From NCBI GenBank assembly GCA_007135845.1, contig SLIC01000060.1:1-17074 (forward strand): DNA of 17,074 nt. Reading direction: 5' to 3'. Below the pieces are notes generated by a model. That model did not search any database. It saw only the letters and a list, made by a program, of their open reading frames with translations, and was not told the DNA's origin. Of the stretch, positions 1 through 6,443 are shown one piece after another (the stretch's first letter is position 1; the number at the start of each line of letters is the position of its first letter). Position numbers and translations under genes: made by a program. The stretch is from Candidatus Brevefilum sp. Lineage in GTDB: Bacteria; Chloroflexota; Anaerolineae; Anaerolineales; Anaerolineaceae.

Positions 1-306
1 GGTATCGGCTTGCACACCACCAATGCCGGCGTTATTGACAGCATAATCGAGGCGGCCAAAAGCATCAACGGTGTCTGCGACCATTTTTTCAACTGCCTCA
101 GGATCGGACACATCCACCTTCAGGAAGATGGCTTCACCGCCGTCCTTTTTAATCTTTTCCACAACTGCTTTGCCGCTATCTTCATCGATATCAACTACGG
201 CTACCTTTGCGCCACCTTGGGCAAAGGACTTAACACAGGCTTCACCAATTCCTCTGCTCCCGCCCGTAACCAGGGCGACTTTGTTTTTAAACCACAAATT
301 CTTCAC
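1..306 (-). CDS. SDR family NAD(P)-dependent oxidoreductase, N-terminal part (runs off the left edge)
   Basis: The first 102 codons of a short-chain dehydrogenase/reductase are present; the catalytic half lies outside the window. The Rossmann nucleotide-binding motif TGGSRGIG is at residues 14-21. An Asp (D39, in VVDID) ends beta-strand 2, which in this family usually favours NAD(H) over NADP(H). The structural motif NNAG is at residues 91-94. The start is taken as GTG at 306: AAGGAG (minus strand of 312-317) lies 5 nt upstream, and no in-frame ATG is better placed. The substrate cannot be told because the Ser-Tyr-Lys site and substrate loop are missing. The gene diverges from the secreted protein gene at 633 and has an inverted repeat in its leader. 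Family assignment is secure; the specific reaction is unknown. Confidence 0.93.
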   Translation of the reverse strand, partial: MKNLWFKNKVALVTGGSRGIGEACVKSFAQGGAKVAVVDIDEDSGKAVVEKIKKDGGEAIFLKVDVSDPEAVEKMVADTVDAFGRLDYAVNNAGIGGVQADT

Positions 307-328
307 ACTTACTCCTTTCACAATTTGT

Positions 329-352
329 ATTGATGACTATTAGTCTATCAAT
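329..352 (-). promoter_or_regulatory. Operator-like inverted repeat in the SDR gene leader
   Basis: On the plus strand the arms ATTGAT-GACT and AGTC-T-ATCAAT are separated by ATT. This is a 10 bp dyad with one bulged base. It sits between a TTGACA hexamer (minus strand of 355-360, a perfect -35 match) and the ribosome binding site of the SDR gene. No convincing -10 hexamer is seen 16-18 nt from that TTGACA, so the promoter itself is uncertain. The position suggests a repressor site, but the regulator is unknown. Confidence 0.35.
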
Positions 353-547
353 TATGTCAAGTTTGTTTAATTGGATACAGTTGGGATCATGTCGGAAAAG
401 GTGTCGGTTAGATAGATTTGTGTTGGTTTGCCCCTGTCACTACTAATGTAGAAAGTATTTAATCACCAATTTTACAATTCTGCAAATTGTGATATTCTTC
501 AATAAGCAATTTTTTAATTAATTTACAATATCTCAATATATTCCTGC

Positions 548-577
548 TTGACAATAACGGTCTTATTAGTGTACAAT
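548..577 (+). promoter_or_regulatory. Sigma-70 type promoter of the secreted repeat protein gene
   Basis: TTGACA (548-553, perfect -35) and TACAAT (572-577, five of six -10 matches) are separated by 18 nt. This predicts a start near 584 and an untranslated leader of about 50 nt before the ATG at 633. The surrounding region (360-547) is AT-rich. It holds only a short dyad (ACAATT at 474-479 and AATTGT at 485-490). Confidence 0.6.
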
Positions 578-632
578 ATTTAAAGAGTAAGTTGAATTAA
601 TCATCAAGTAAAACTCAGAAAGGCTGTAAATA

Positions 633-1274
633 ATGAAAACAAAATTAATCATCATGGTTGTATTGACTACTATGCTTTCTCTGGTTTTCAGCGGCGTAGT
701 GTTAGCAGCCGGAGACCCGGGTTGGCCAAATCCGCCCACTGGATCTAATGCAAACCAGCCTGAAAACTGGGAGGCATGGGCACTTGCCAACGGTGAGACT
801 TGGTTCTGCAACAAAATCGAGGACCCACCTTTCACTGTAAAGGAGGATAATCTCGCGTATTTCACAATGCCTGCCCCGAACCCGGGTAATGTGTGGCGGC
901 TGTTGAAGGTCAAAGCTGGCACCGTTGACACTCTGTATTGGGACCCGGTCCAGGGCAATCAATACCCCAGCGACCGCGACAGCATCAGCCACGTCATTCT
1001 GTGCCAGATGGCATCGACTCCAGATCCCACGCCGACCAGCCCGCCACCCGATCCCACGCCGACCAGCCCGCCACCCGATCCCACGCCGACCAGCCCACCA
1101 CCGCCGGATCCGACACCGACCAGCCCACCACCGGCCCAGCCAACACCAGCTCCGGAAGTCGCCCCAGCCACGGGTGCCGTATCCGGGCCAGCGGCGCTGA
1201 TCGTCACAGCAGTCAGTGCGTTAGGTCTCTCAGGTCTTTCAATAGGCATGTGGCTGAAACGACAGAAAAACTAA
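633..1274 (+). CDS. Secreted surface protein with Pro-rich repeat stalk and sortase-type C-terminal anchor
   Basis: The 213-residue protein starts with a signal peptide (KTK, then a hydrophobic stretch to about residue 24, likely cleaved near VLA/AG at 25-26). A small globular domain (about 28-127) is Trp-rich and has only two cysteines, C59 and C124, which could form a disulfide. Residues 131-167 are four DPTPTSPPP units forming an extended stalk. The C-terminus has APATG (177-181), a hydrophobic helix (about 186-207) and a basic tail KRQK. That is the layout of an LPXTG-type cell-wall sorting signal, with Ala in place of the first Leu. A purine-rich AAAGG precedes the ATG. The gene lies just upstream of a sortase-like gene on the same strand, which suggests it is that enzyme's substrate. 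I do not recognise the globular domain. An alternative reading is a simple C-terminally membrane-anchored protein. Confidence 0.75.
   Translation: MKTKLIIMVVLTTMLSLVFSGVVLAAGDPGWPNPPTGSNANQPENWEAWALANGETWFCNKIEDPPFTVKEDNLAYFTMPAPNPGNVWRLLKVKAGTVDTLYWDPVQGNQYPSDRDSISHVILCQMASTPDPTPTSPPPDPTPTSPPPDPTPTSPPPPDPTPTSPPPAQPTPAPEVAPATGAVSGPAALIVTAVSALGLSGLSIGMWLKRQKN
1023..1133 (+). repeat. 27-nt tandem repeat encoding the DPTPTSPPP stalk
   Basis: Units start at 1023, 1050, 1077 and 1107. The first two are identical, the third differs near its end and is followed by one extra Pro codon, and the fourth has diverged (GATCCGACACCGACC). Each unit encodes nine residues. Such arrays change copy number by slippage, so stalk length may vary among strains. 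Confidence 0.9.
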
Positions 1275-1307
1275 ATAAATACCAATTGGTATAACTAGAG
1301 GGCAAAT

Positions 1308-1340
1308 ACAGGAGGTGTTGATCATATTCACACCTCCTGT
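1308..1340 (+). terminator. Strong hairpin after the secreted protein gene, weak intrinsic terminator
   Basis: ACAGGAGGTGT (1308-1318) and ACACCTCCTGT (1330-1340) form a perfect 11 bp stem with an 11 nt loop, 34 nt after the stop codon at 1274. The tract that follows (TAGTTATCC) is poor in T, so termination may be partial, or the hairpin may protect the 3' end. A perfect 14 bp palindrome (ATACCAATTGGTAT, 1279-1292) lies between stop codon and stem. Confidence 0.55.
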
Positions 1341-1382
1341 TAGTTATCCTGTCACTTTATTTGCTGATACCTTCTACAAACA

Positions 1383-1410
1383 TTGCAAACCTAGCCGTTA
1401 AAGATATAAT
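1383..1410 (+). promoter_or_regulatory. Promoter of the sortase-like gene, apparently giving a leaderless mRNA
   Basis: TATAAT (1405-1410, perfect -10) is preceded 16 nt upstream by TTGCAA (1383-1388, four of six -35 matches). The ATG at 1420 is only 9 nt after the -10 box, so the transcript should begin at or within a few bases of the start codon. In keeping with this, no Shine-Dalgarno sequence is present before the ATG. Confidence 0.5.
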
Positions 1411-1419
1411 CAATTCATC

Positions 1420-2313
1420 ATGAAACGAATACCTAAAAAAGGTTTAGCTTTTCTGCTAATCGGTATCATTTATGGCATCATCAGCATCTGGGTGATTTTT
1501 TTACTGCTTGCCAGTTATGGACCCAGACGGCCTCAAACAACCATATCAGATGATACGCTGGCGCGGTTCCAAGCCACGGAAGAGGTTACACCGACCGATA
1601 TCCCCACGCCGCTTTCGAGCCCAACCCAAGTACCCCCGACACAAACGGTCGAAAGTTCTCCAACACCTGGCCCAACTGCTACACCTACCCCGGTTTGGAT
1701 GACCTATGATGAGGTTGATTTCCGCGACCAGGAAATCGAAGTCCTCTTCACATTGAATTGTGACCAAGCCCAGATCTACCTGGACCCCTTTTTTGTAACC
1801 CCATACACGCCAGGTTTGTTTGCAAGCGGTGAGTTTCTATATAATTTCGATTTTGCGATGGCCTGGGAACACCTGGGCTTCTACGGATTGTGGATACACT
1901 CTGGTCGATCCAATCAATTTGGAGACCTGCCAGCCCTCCCCTTACAACTCTATCTTGAAAATAATGCCCAGGGGATCCGCCGTAACCCAGTTGACTTAAA
2001 TGATCACTTGCAAAATTGTCTGATTGGCAGCGAGATAATCATACGCCAGGGAGAGAATTCTTCTGTGAGTAAGGTGGTCGCTGCAGTTCGCATTCCGCCT
2101 TCCGAAGTTGATGAAGTCAGCCAACAGCCAATGAACCTGGTGCCCTACCTGGCCGAAAATTACCCTGACAGCGGCTTTGACCAGATGGCATTGCCTGGTT
2201 TGTTGTTCTATTTCTGCGGACGGCAGCTCAGCGGTGAGGCTTTCAATACCAATTACCAGTATTGGACACAATCTCGTTTCATTATCGGCATGATGCCTAT
2301 TGATGAAGGATAA
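1420..2313 (+). CDS. Membrane-anchored sortase-like protein (putative transpeptidase)
   Basis: The 297-residue protein has a basic N-terminus, a membrane helix (about 8-32), a Thr/Pro-rich linker (about 55-92) and an extracytoplasmic domain (about 96-297). The domain reads like a sortase barrel. It has a candidate catalytic His in LWIHSG (H160). A strand pair IGSEIIIRQGE...VVAAVRIPPSEV (202-230) resembles the GDEIxV...V..SEV section of sortases. The end has LLFYFCG (candidate C266), then SRFIIGMMPI with R286, matching the TC...R pattern. The His-Cys and Cys-Arg gaps (106 and 20 residues) are longer than in Staphylococcus SrtA. The usual TxTC is FYFC here, so the call is by pattern and not certain. 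The adjacent upstream gene encodes a protein with an APATG sorting-type tail, which supports the role. It could instead be an inactive relative or an unrelated envelope protein. Confidence 0.55.
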   Translation: MKRIPKKGLAFLLIGIIYGIISIWVIFLLLASYGPRRPQTTISDDTLARFQATEEVTPTDIPTPLSSPTQVPPTQTVESSPTPGPTATPTPVWMTYDEVDFRDQEIEVLFTLNCDQAQIYLDPFFVTPYTPGLFASGEFLYNFDFAMAWEHLGFYGLWIHSGRSNQFGDLPALPLQLYLENNAQGIRRNPVDLNDHLQNCLIGSEIIIRQGENSSVSKVVAAVRIPPSEVDEVSQQPMNLVPYLAENYPDSGFDQMALPGLLFYFCGRQLSGEAFNTNYQYWTQSRFIIGMMPIDEG

Positions 2314-2428
2314 AAGTCAATGGTTTTCGGTATTTCTTAATGACTCATTGAAAATATAACTCAAACAACCCGATAACACCTAATCGCCTGCTACCTGATA
2401 CCAATATAACAAATCAAAAACAACATAT

Positions 2429-2764
2429 TCAGGATGGGCGTTCACCTTTTGTGTTCCCATCCATCCAAGCCAGATAAGCCTGTGACCCCCGAGTGATTGG
2501 AACCTGGATGATCTCCGGGGTGTCATAGCTGTGATGTGTGCCCAGGGTTTCTGCAACGTCTTCATACAGATCTACCCGTGTTTTAATCAGCAGCAGCCAC
2601 TCGGAGTCCTGATGCAATTCCCCCTGCCAGGAATATGTGGAAGATATTGAGGTAATTTGCACACAGGCAGCCAGGTTCGCCCTGACCAGCATAGCGGCCA
2701 GGCTGTGTGCCTCTTCTTGCCGACCAGTTGTGGTCAGGATCATACAATAGGATGCGTTACACAT
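2429..2764 (-). CDS. cutA: CutA1-like divalent cation tolerance protein
   Basis: The 111-residue product matches the small trimeric CutA1 family over its whole length. Visible signatures are the N-terminal YCMILTTTG strand (6-14), LAACVQI (31-37), YSWQGEL (44-50), EWLLLIKTR (55-63), the TPEIIQVPI segment (82-90) and YLAWMD (97-102). CutA1 proteins are PII-like in fold, bind copper or other divalent metals in vitro, and have been linked to metal tolerance, though their physiological role is unsettled. The start at 2764 is fixed by a perfect AGGAGG (minus strand of 2772-2777) 7 nt upstream and by family length; an in-frame extension to 3052 has no homology. The gene is monocistronic, converges on the sortase-like gene and diverges from the nucleotidyltransferase gene. 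TATAAT on the minus strand of 2823-2828 is a possible -10 box, without a clear -35. Confidence 0.92.
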   Translation of the reverse strand: MCNASYCMILTTTGRQEEAHSLAAMLVRANLAACVQITSISSTYSWQGELHQDSEWLLLIKTRVDLYEDVAETLGTHHSYDTPEIIQVPITRGSQAYLAWMDGNTKGERPS

Positions 2765-2992
2765 AATGAGTCCTCCTAGAATAATCTTCGGGATAATATC
2801 AACTGTCTTCTTCCTCAAGCATATTATACAACTCTTCAGATACCTTAGTTTTGGTCGGTAAAACCAAGGTGAATTTTGATGCCCTATAATACAATCTGAA
2901 ATTAGCTTTATAATTGGTGTAAAGAAAATACCAGGGTGAGTTGGAATCAAAATTTTTAGAAACACCCTCACCCAACTAAAGGAAAGGATCAC

Positions 2993-3856
2993 ATGGAAGG
3001 ACAACCCTATCAAAAATATCCCGTCTTCGTTATGTGTGGAAGCGATTATCAACGCAGACGCCTTCTTGAAGTGATTGATCCAGAAAAAAAGTACAAATCA
3101 AAAGCCCTGCTGCCCTTTTTAGGCAAACGCCTGATCGATTGGCAGCTCGGCGCACTGAGCAAATCGCCTTATATCGAGGGTTTATATTTAATCGGCCTCA
3201 GTGAAGCAGATGCACAGTTTGATTACCCTGTAAATTATGTGCCCATCGAAACTAGCTCAGAATTTATTGATAAACTGTTAACGGGTCTGGATTATCTTTC
3301 CAGTCAGGGAAAGGACCCTGAGCTGGTCGTCATCAGTACTTGTGATACGCCCGGAATCCGCGTGGAGGATATCAACAATTTCTTTGAGCAGCTAAACACA
3401 AGGGACGGTGAAGAGTTCCTGTTATCGCTGGTGCCTGAAGACATAATTGAAGCGGCCTTTCCCGGATCAAGGCGGGTTGTGATGCGTTTCCGTGATTATC
3501 AACTCGTCCCAGGAGAGATGTACGCCCTCAGCCCACGTGCCATACTGCTTGGCAAGGAATTCATCGCGAGCATCAGCCAACGGCGCCGGCAGATCAACCG
3601 CCAGGAAAAAAAGATCAAGCCGACACCGGTCATTCGCCTTCTGGCACAAAAGCCGCTGATGTGGATCGTGATTCTCAAATACCTGCTGGGTAGGGCAACC
3701 ATGGCGGATGCCGAATATGCCTTTGCAAAATCTTTTGACTGCAAAACCAAGGGCGTGATCATTCCAGACGCCGGATTTGGGATGGACATGGACCTACCTG
3801 AAGACTATGAACTCTTGGAGGCCTATGTGCAGGGGATGATAGCTGATCTGGGTTGA
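2993..3856 (+). CDS. MobA-like NTP transferase domain protein (nucleotidyltransferase)
   Basis: The 287-residue cytoplasmic protein has the overall order of a MobA/IspD/GlmU-type nucleotidyltransferase. A first strand ends in VFVMCG (11-16). KALLPFLGKRLIDWQL (37-52) matches the family's KPLxPFxGKxLIEWxL section. LVVISTCDTPGI (111-122) carries the likely metal-binding D118, and MDLPEDYELLEAYV (266-279) matches the typical D.PEDY end. The glycine-rich LAAGxGxRMG loop is replaced by MCGSDYQRRR, so nucleotide binding may differ from the standard. Residues 213-245 are an inserted, partly hydrophobic helical segment (LMWIVILKYLLG). The start at 2993 follows GGAAAGG by 6 nt. No partner gene indicates the substrate; cofactor or sugar-phosphate nucleotidylation is possible. 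Family call is likely, function open. Confidence 0.72.
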   Translation: MEGQPYQKYPVFVMCGSDYQRRRLLEVIDPEKKYKSKALLPFLGKRLIDWQLGALSKSPYIEGLYLIGLSEADAQFDYPVNYVPIETSSEFIDKLLTGLDYLSSQGKDPELVVISTCDTPGIRVEDINNFFEQLNTRDGEEFLLSLVPEDIIEAAFPGSRRVVMRFRDYQLVPGEMYALSPRAILLGKEFIASISQRRRQINRQEKKIKPTPVIRLLAQKPLMWIVILKYLLGRATMADAEYAFAKSFDCKTKGVIIPDAGFGMDMDLPEDYELLEAYVQGMIADLG

Positions 3857-4229
3857 TTAGTTTGGGTAAATTTCTATATATTTTCACAAATTCTGAAGTG
3901 CCATTGCATATCCCCACATTCGAGTCTTAGTCGATCATTTCATTGTGGGTTGAAGGGTGCCGCATTCATAACGGTCGTAATTCATTTTTTAATTTCTGTT
4001 ATTTATCAAGTGGATTGGCATTAAATAGGTGTGGCCTGAAGTTCACTGTTCATCTTCGAGAAGTTGTCCATCAAGCAATACCCCATTTTTGAAGCTTGTC
4101 CTCCATCCGTTATCCAATTAAGCTTGAAATTCGGTTGGGTACTTACGCCAAGAAGACAAAACCAATCAACCCCACAGGTGGTATAATCCTTGGGCTGAAT
4201 ACAAAGAATTTAATGAGATGTAAATTATT
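3857..4229. other. Gene-free interval before prfA
   Basis: No open reading frame with protein-like features, RNA gene or strong terminator is visible in these 373 bases. The only recognisable element is the prfA promoter candidate near its right end. Confidence 0.6.
4179..4187 (+). promoter_or_regulatory. Extended -10 promoter candidate for prfA-prmC
   Basis: TGGTATAAT matches an extended -10 element (TG, one base, TATAAT at 4182-4187). No -35 hexamer is recognisable 17 nt upstream, which extended -10 promoters can dispense with. The predicted start near 4194 would leave a leader of about 36 nt. There is only a weak ribosome site (GAGATG) before the ATG at 4230. Confidence 0.4.
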
Positions 4230-5291
4230 ATGTTAGAAAAACTCACAGGGATTATTGAACGATTCGAAGAACTCGAAGCCCAATTAAACATCGTTGGCGA
4301 CGATTACACCACCGCCATCGAGCTATCTAAAGAGCGCGCCGATTTGGAACCGCTGGTGAACAAAGCCCGATCTTACCAGGATACCCTGGCAAAGATCGAG
4401 GAGACTGAGAACCTGCTGACCATCGATGATGAAGAGATGCGCGCCCTGGCCGAAATGGAATTGGCGGCTTTACGAGAAAAACGCGATCAGCTTGAAACCA
4501 AGCTAAAAACCATGCTCGTCCCTAAAGACCCGCGTGATCAGCGCAACGTGATTATGGAAATCCGGGCTGGAACCGGCGGTGACGAGGCAGGTTTGTTCGC
4601 GGCGGATCTGTTCCGCATGTACAGCCGCTATGCTGAACGACTAAACTGGCAAACCGAAATCCTCTCGATGCACGATACCGGCATCGGTGGTCTCAAAGAA
4701 GTCAGCTTTATGATCAAGGGTCGCGGGGCTTATTCACGACTGAAGTTTGAATCAGGCGTTCATCGCGTCCAACGCGTTCCCGAGACCGAATCCCAGGGGC
4801 GCATACACACCTCCACAGTTACCGTGGCCGTGTTGGCTGAGGTCGACGATGTCGAAATCGATATTCCCGATACCGATATCTCCATCGATGTTTATAAATC
4901 CGCTGGGGCTGGCGGTCAGAGCGTTCAGAAAAACTCAACTGCCGTTCGGATCACTCACCTCCCGACGGGGATGGTGGTCGCCTGCCAGGACGAACGTTCT
5001 CAACTTCAGAATAAAATGCGGGCGATGAGCATCCTCAAGGCGCGCCTGTTTGAAATTGAAGAACGCAAAAAACAGGCTGAAGAAGCAGCCACCCGGCGCT
5101 CACAGATTGGCAGCGGCGAACGCTCAGAAAAGATCCGCACCTATAATTTCCCGCAGAACCGGGTCACCGACCACCGCGTCAACCTCTCATCCTATAATCT
5201 TAACGGGGTACTGGATGGTGACATCGATGAATTCATTGACGAGCTGACACTGGTCGATGAAGCAGAGAAATTATCCCTGGTGGAGGAGTAA
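4230..5291 (+). CDS. prfA: Peptide chain release factor 1
   Basis: The 353-residue product is a full-length RF1, which reads UAA and UAG in the ribosomal A site and triggers hydrolysis of peptidyl-tRNA. The N-terminal helical domain spans about 1-100. The NVIMEIRAGTGGDEA signature is at 106-120. The stop-codon recognition tripeptide sits in RVPETESQGRIHTS (PET at 184-186, a PxT variant that marks RF1 and not RF2). The catalytic GGQ is at 228-230 in SAGAGGQSVQKNSTAVRITH. The Gln of GGQ is the target of the methyltransferase encoded immediately downstream. The last codons overlap, or lie within a few bases of, the prmC start, so the two are co-translated. The start at 4230 fits family length, though its ribosome site is weak. 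Confidence 0.97.
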   Translation: MLEKLTGIIERFEELEAQLNIVGDDYTTAIELSKERADLEPLVNKARSYQDTLAKIEETENLLTIDDEEMRALAEMELAALREKRDQLETKLKTMLVPKDPRDQRNVIMEIRAGTGGDEAGLFAADLFRMYSRYAERLNWQTEILSMHDTGIGGLKEVSFMIKGRGAYSRLKFESGVHRVQRVPETESQGRIHTSTVTVAVLAEVDDVEIDIPDTDISIDVYKSAGAGGQSVQKNSTAVRITHLPTGMVVACQDERSQLQNKMRAMSILKARLFEIEERKKQAEEAATRRSQIGSGERSEKIRTYNFPQNRVTDHRVNLSSYNLNGVLDGDIDEFIDELTLVDEAEKLSLVEE

Positions 5292-6135
5292 CCCGATTAA
5301 CCTGCAGCAAACCCGTCTTGACCTGCGAGAAAAACTCACCAAAGCCGACTGTGATTCACCGGGCAATACCAGTTTGATCCTCCTTGAAGACACCCTGAAC
5401 CAACCAAAGAGCTGGATTCTCAGCCATGGCGATTACCAGCTTAGCCAAATAGAATGGAAATCCCTGCTGTCAAAGCTGGAATCGCTTTTACAGGGTGTTC
5501 CCTTGCCCTATGTATTGGGACACTGGGAGTTTTTCGGACGCTCCTTTATCGTCACGCCCGATGTTCTCATACCCCGCCCCGAGACTGAGCTTATCGTTGA
5601 AACAGCCATTCAGCACGCACAAAGCTTGCCACATCCCCGCATTATCGATATTGGTACGGGATCAGGTGCAATTGCGATCAGCCTGGCTGCAGAACTTCCC
5701 GGGGCAACTGTCCTGGGAGTCGACCTATCGATGGCTGCCCTGCAAATTGCACAGGCTAATACCAATCGCTTATGCCCATCCAGGGTAACTTATGTACAGG
5801 CAAACCTCCTGCAACCCTTCTCAATGGAATTTGACGTGATTTGTGCCAATCTACCGTACATTCCCCGGCATACGCTGGCACACCTGCCTGTCTCCCGCTG
5901 GGAACCCAGCCTAGCTCTGGATGGTGGTGAAACCGGTCTGGATGTGATTAAGATACTGCTGTCACAGGCTCGAACCAGGCTGTCACCTACAGGTGTGGTC
6001 CTGCTTGAAACGGAAGCCTCATTAGGCGCTGAAACGCTGGCTGCTGCTAAGGTTATTTTCCCCAATGCCGGGCTGCAATTGGTTCAAGACCTGGCAGGCC
6101 GCGACCGTCTCGTAGAAATCTGCTTGAGCAATTAA
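5257..6135 (+). CDS. prmC: Peptide chain release factor N5-glutamine methyltransferase
   Basis: PrmC/HemK uses S-adenosylmethionine to methylate the GGQ glutamine of release factors. Counting from the ATG at 5257 (292 aa), an N-terminal helical domain (about 14-90) is followed by EFFGRSFIVTPDVLIPRPETE (91-111), SAM motif I DIGTGSGAIAISLA (131-144), the acidic end of strand 2 (VDLS, 155-158), and the active-site motif as NLPY (198-201) in place of the common NPPY. The start is in doubt. The ATG at 5257 lies inside prfA with no Shine-Dalgarno sequence. A perfect GGAGGAG (5282-5288) instead stands 7 nt before an in-frame ATT at 5296, which would give INLQQTRLDLREKL, closer to the usual PrmC N-terminus. 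The gene is coupled to prfA, the normal arrangement for this pair. Confidence 0.95.
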   Translation: MKQRNYPWWRSNPINLQQTRLDLREKLTKADCDSPGNTSLILLEDTLNQPKSWILSHGDYQLSQIEWKSLLSKLESLLQGVPLPYVLGHWEFFGRSFIVTPDVLIPRPETELIVETAIQHAQSLPHPRIIDIGTGSGAIAISLAAELPGATVLGVDLSMAALQIAQANTNRLCPSRVTYVQANLLQPFSMEFDVICANLPYIPRHTLAHLPVSRWEPSLALDGGETGLDVIKILLSQARTRLSPTGVVLLETEASLGAETLAAAKVIFPNAGLQLVQDLAGRDRLVEICLSN

Positions 6136-6390
6136 TAAAATCATCCTCTTCCCTAAACTTAACGTAAAAGACAGGTCCATTGGCAACCACTGCTGCCAAT
6201 CTCTCTGGAGGTAAAACCGGATCAATGCTGCCTCTGTCATGACCCAATTAGGTGCTCAGTTCAACCTCAACCTGGACAGCGGCCCGCAATAGGATCAACC
6301 GCATCAACGGTGGCTGAATTTGCATTTCCAAAGATTAACATTCACAGGCTGACCGAACACCCTTTTCAGAACTCCAATCGGTTTAAAAAT
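6136..6390 (-). pseudogene. Possible remnant of a small gene between prmC and the DUF4349 gene
   Basis: No intact gene is seen. On the minus strand one frame reads as protein-like from an ATG at 6325 (MQIQPPLMRLILLRAAVQVE and onward), is broken by a TAA, and then resumes as RGSIDPVLPPERLAAVVANG followed by PVFYVKFREE. A weaker echo of the second half (GSI, stop, PQLAANGQELFQVKISNE) occurs on the same strand at about 9875-9940. The two could be decayed copies of one small gene or of a dispersed repeat. The protein family is not recognised, and chance similarity is possible. Confidence 0.25.
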
Positions 6391-6421
6391 CAAAGCACCT
6401 CGAGTATCTTGAGGTGCTTTG
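6391..6421 (-). terminator. Intrinsic terminator of the DUF4349 gene, possibly bidirectional
   Basis: CAAAGCACCTC (6391-6401) and GAGGTGCTTTG (6411-6421) form an 11 bp stem with a 9 nt loop. On the minus strand the stem is followed by ATTTTTAAA, a usable T-tract, and it lies 22 nt after the DUF4349 stop. On the plus strand the tail (TTGT) is weaker, but the hairpin could also end transcripts from prfA-prmC. Confidence 0.8.
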
Positions 6422-6443
6422 TTGTAAACTTGTCTACCAATAA

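Noticed and set aside
1023..1133. Regular 27-nt repeats considered as a CRISPR array
   Set aside because: The units are directly adjacent with no spacers and are in frame in a coding region.
1279..1292. Perfect palindrome ATACCAATTGGTAT
   Set aside because: It lies after a stop codon with no promoter over it; at 14 bp and AT-rich it may be chance, so it is only noted with the adjacent hairpin.
2765..3052. In-frame N-terminal extension of the CutA gene
   Set aside because: The extension overlaps the divergent gene at 2993, has no protein-like features and ignores the perfect AGGAGG before 2764.
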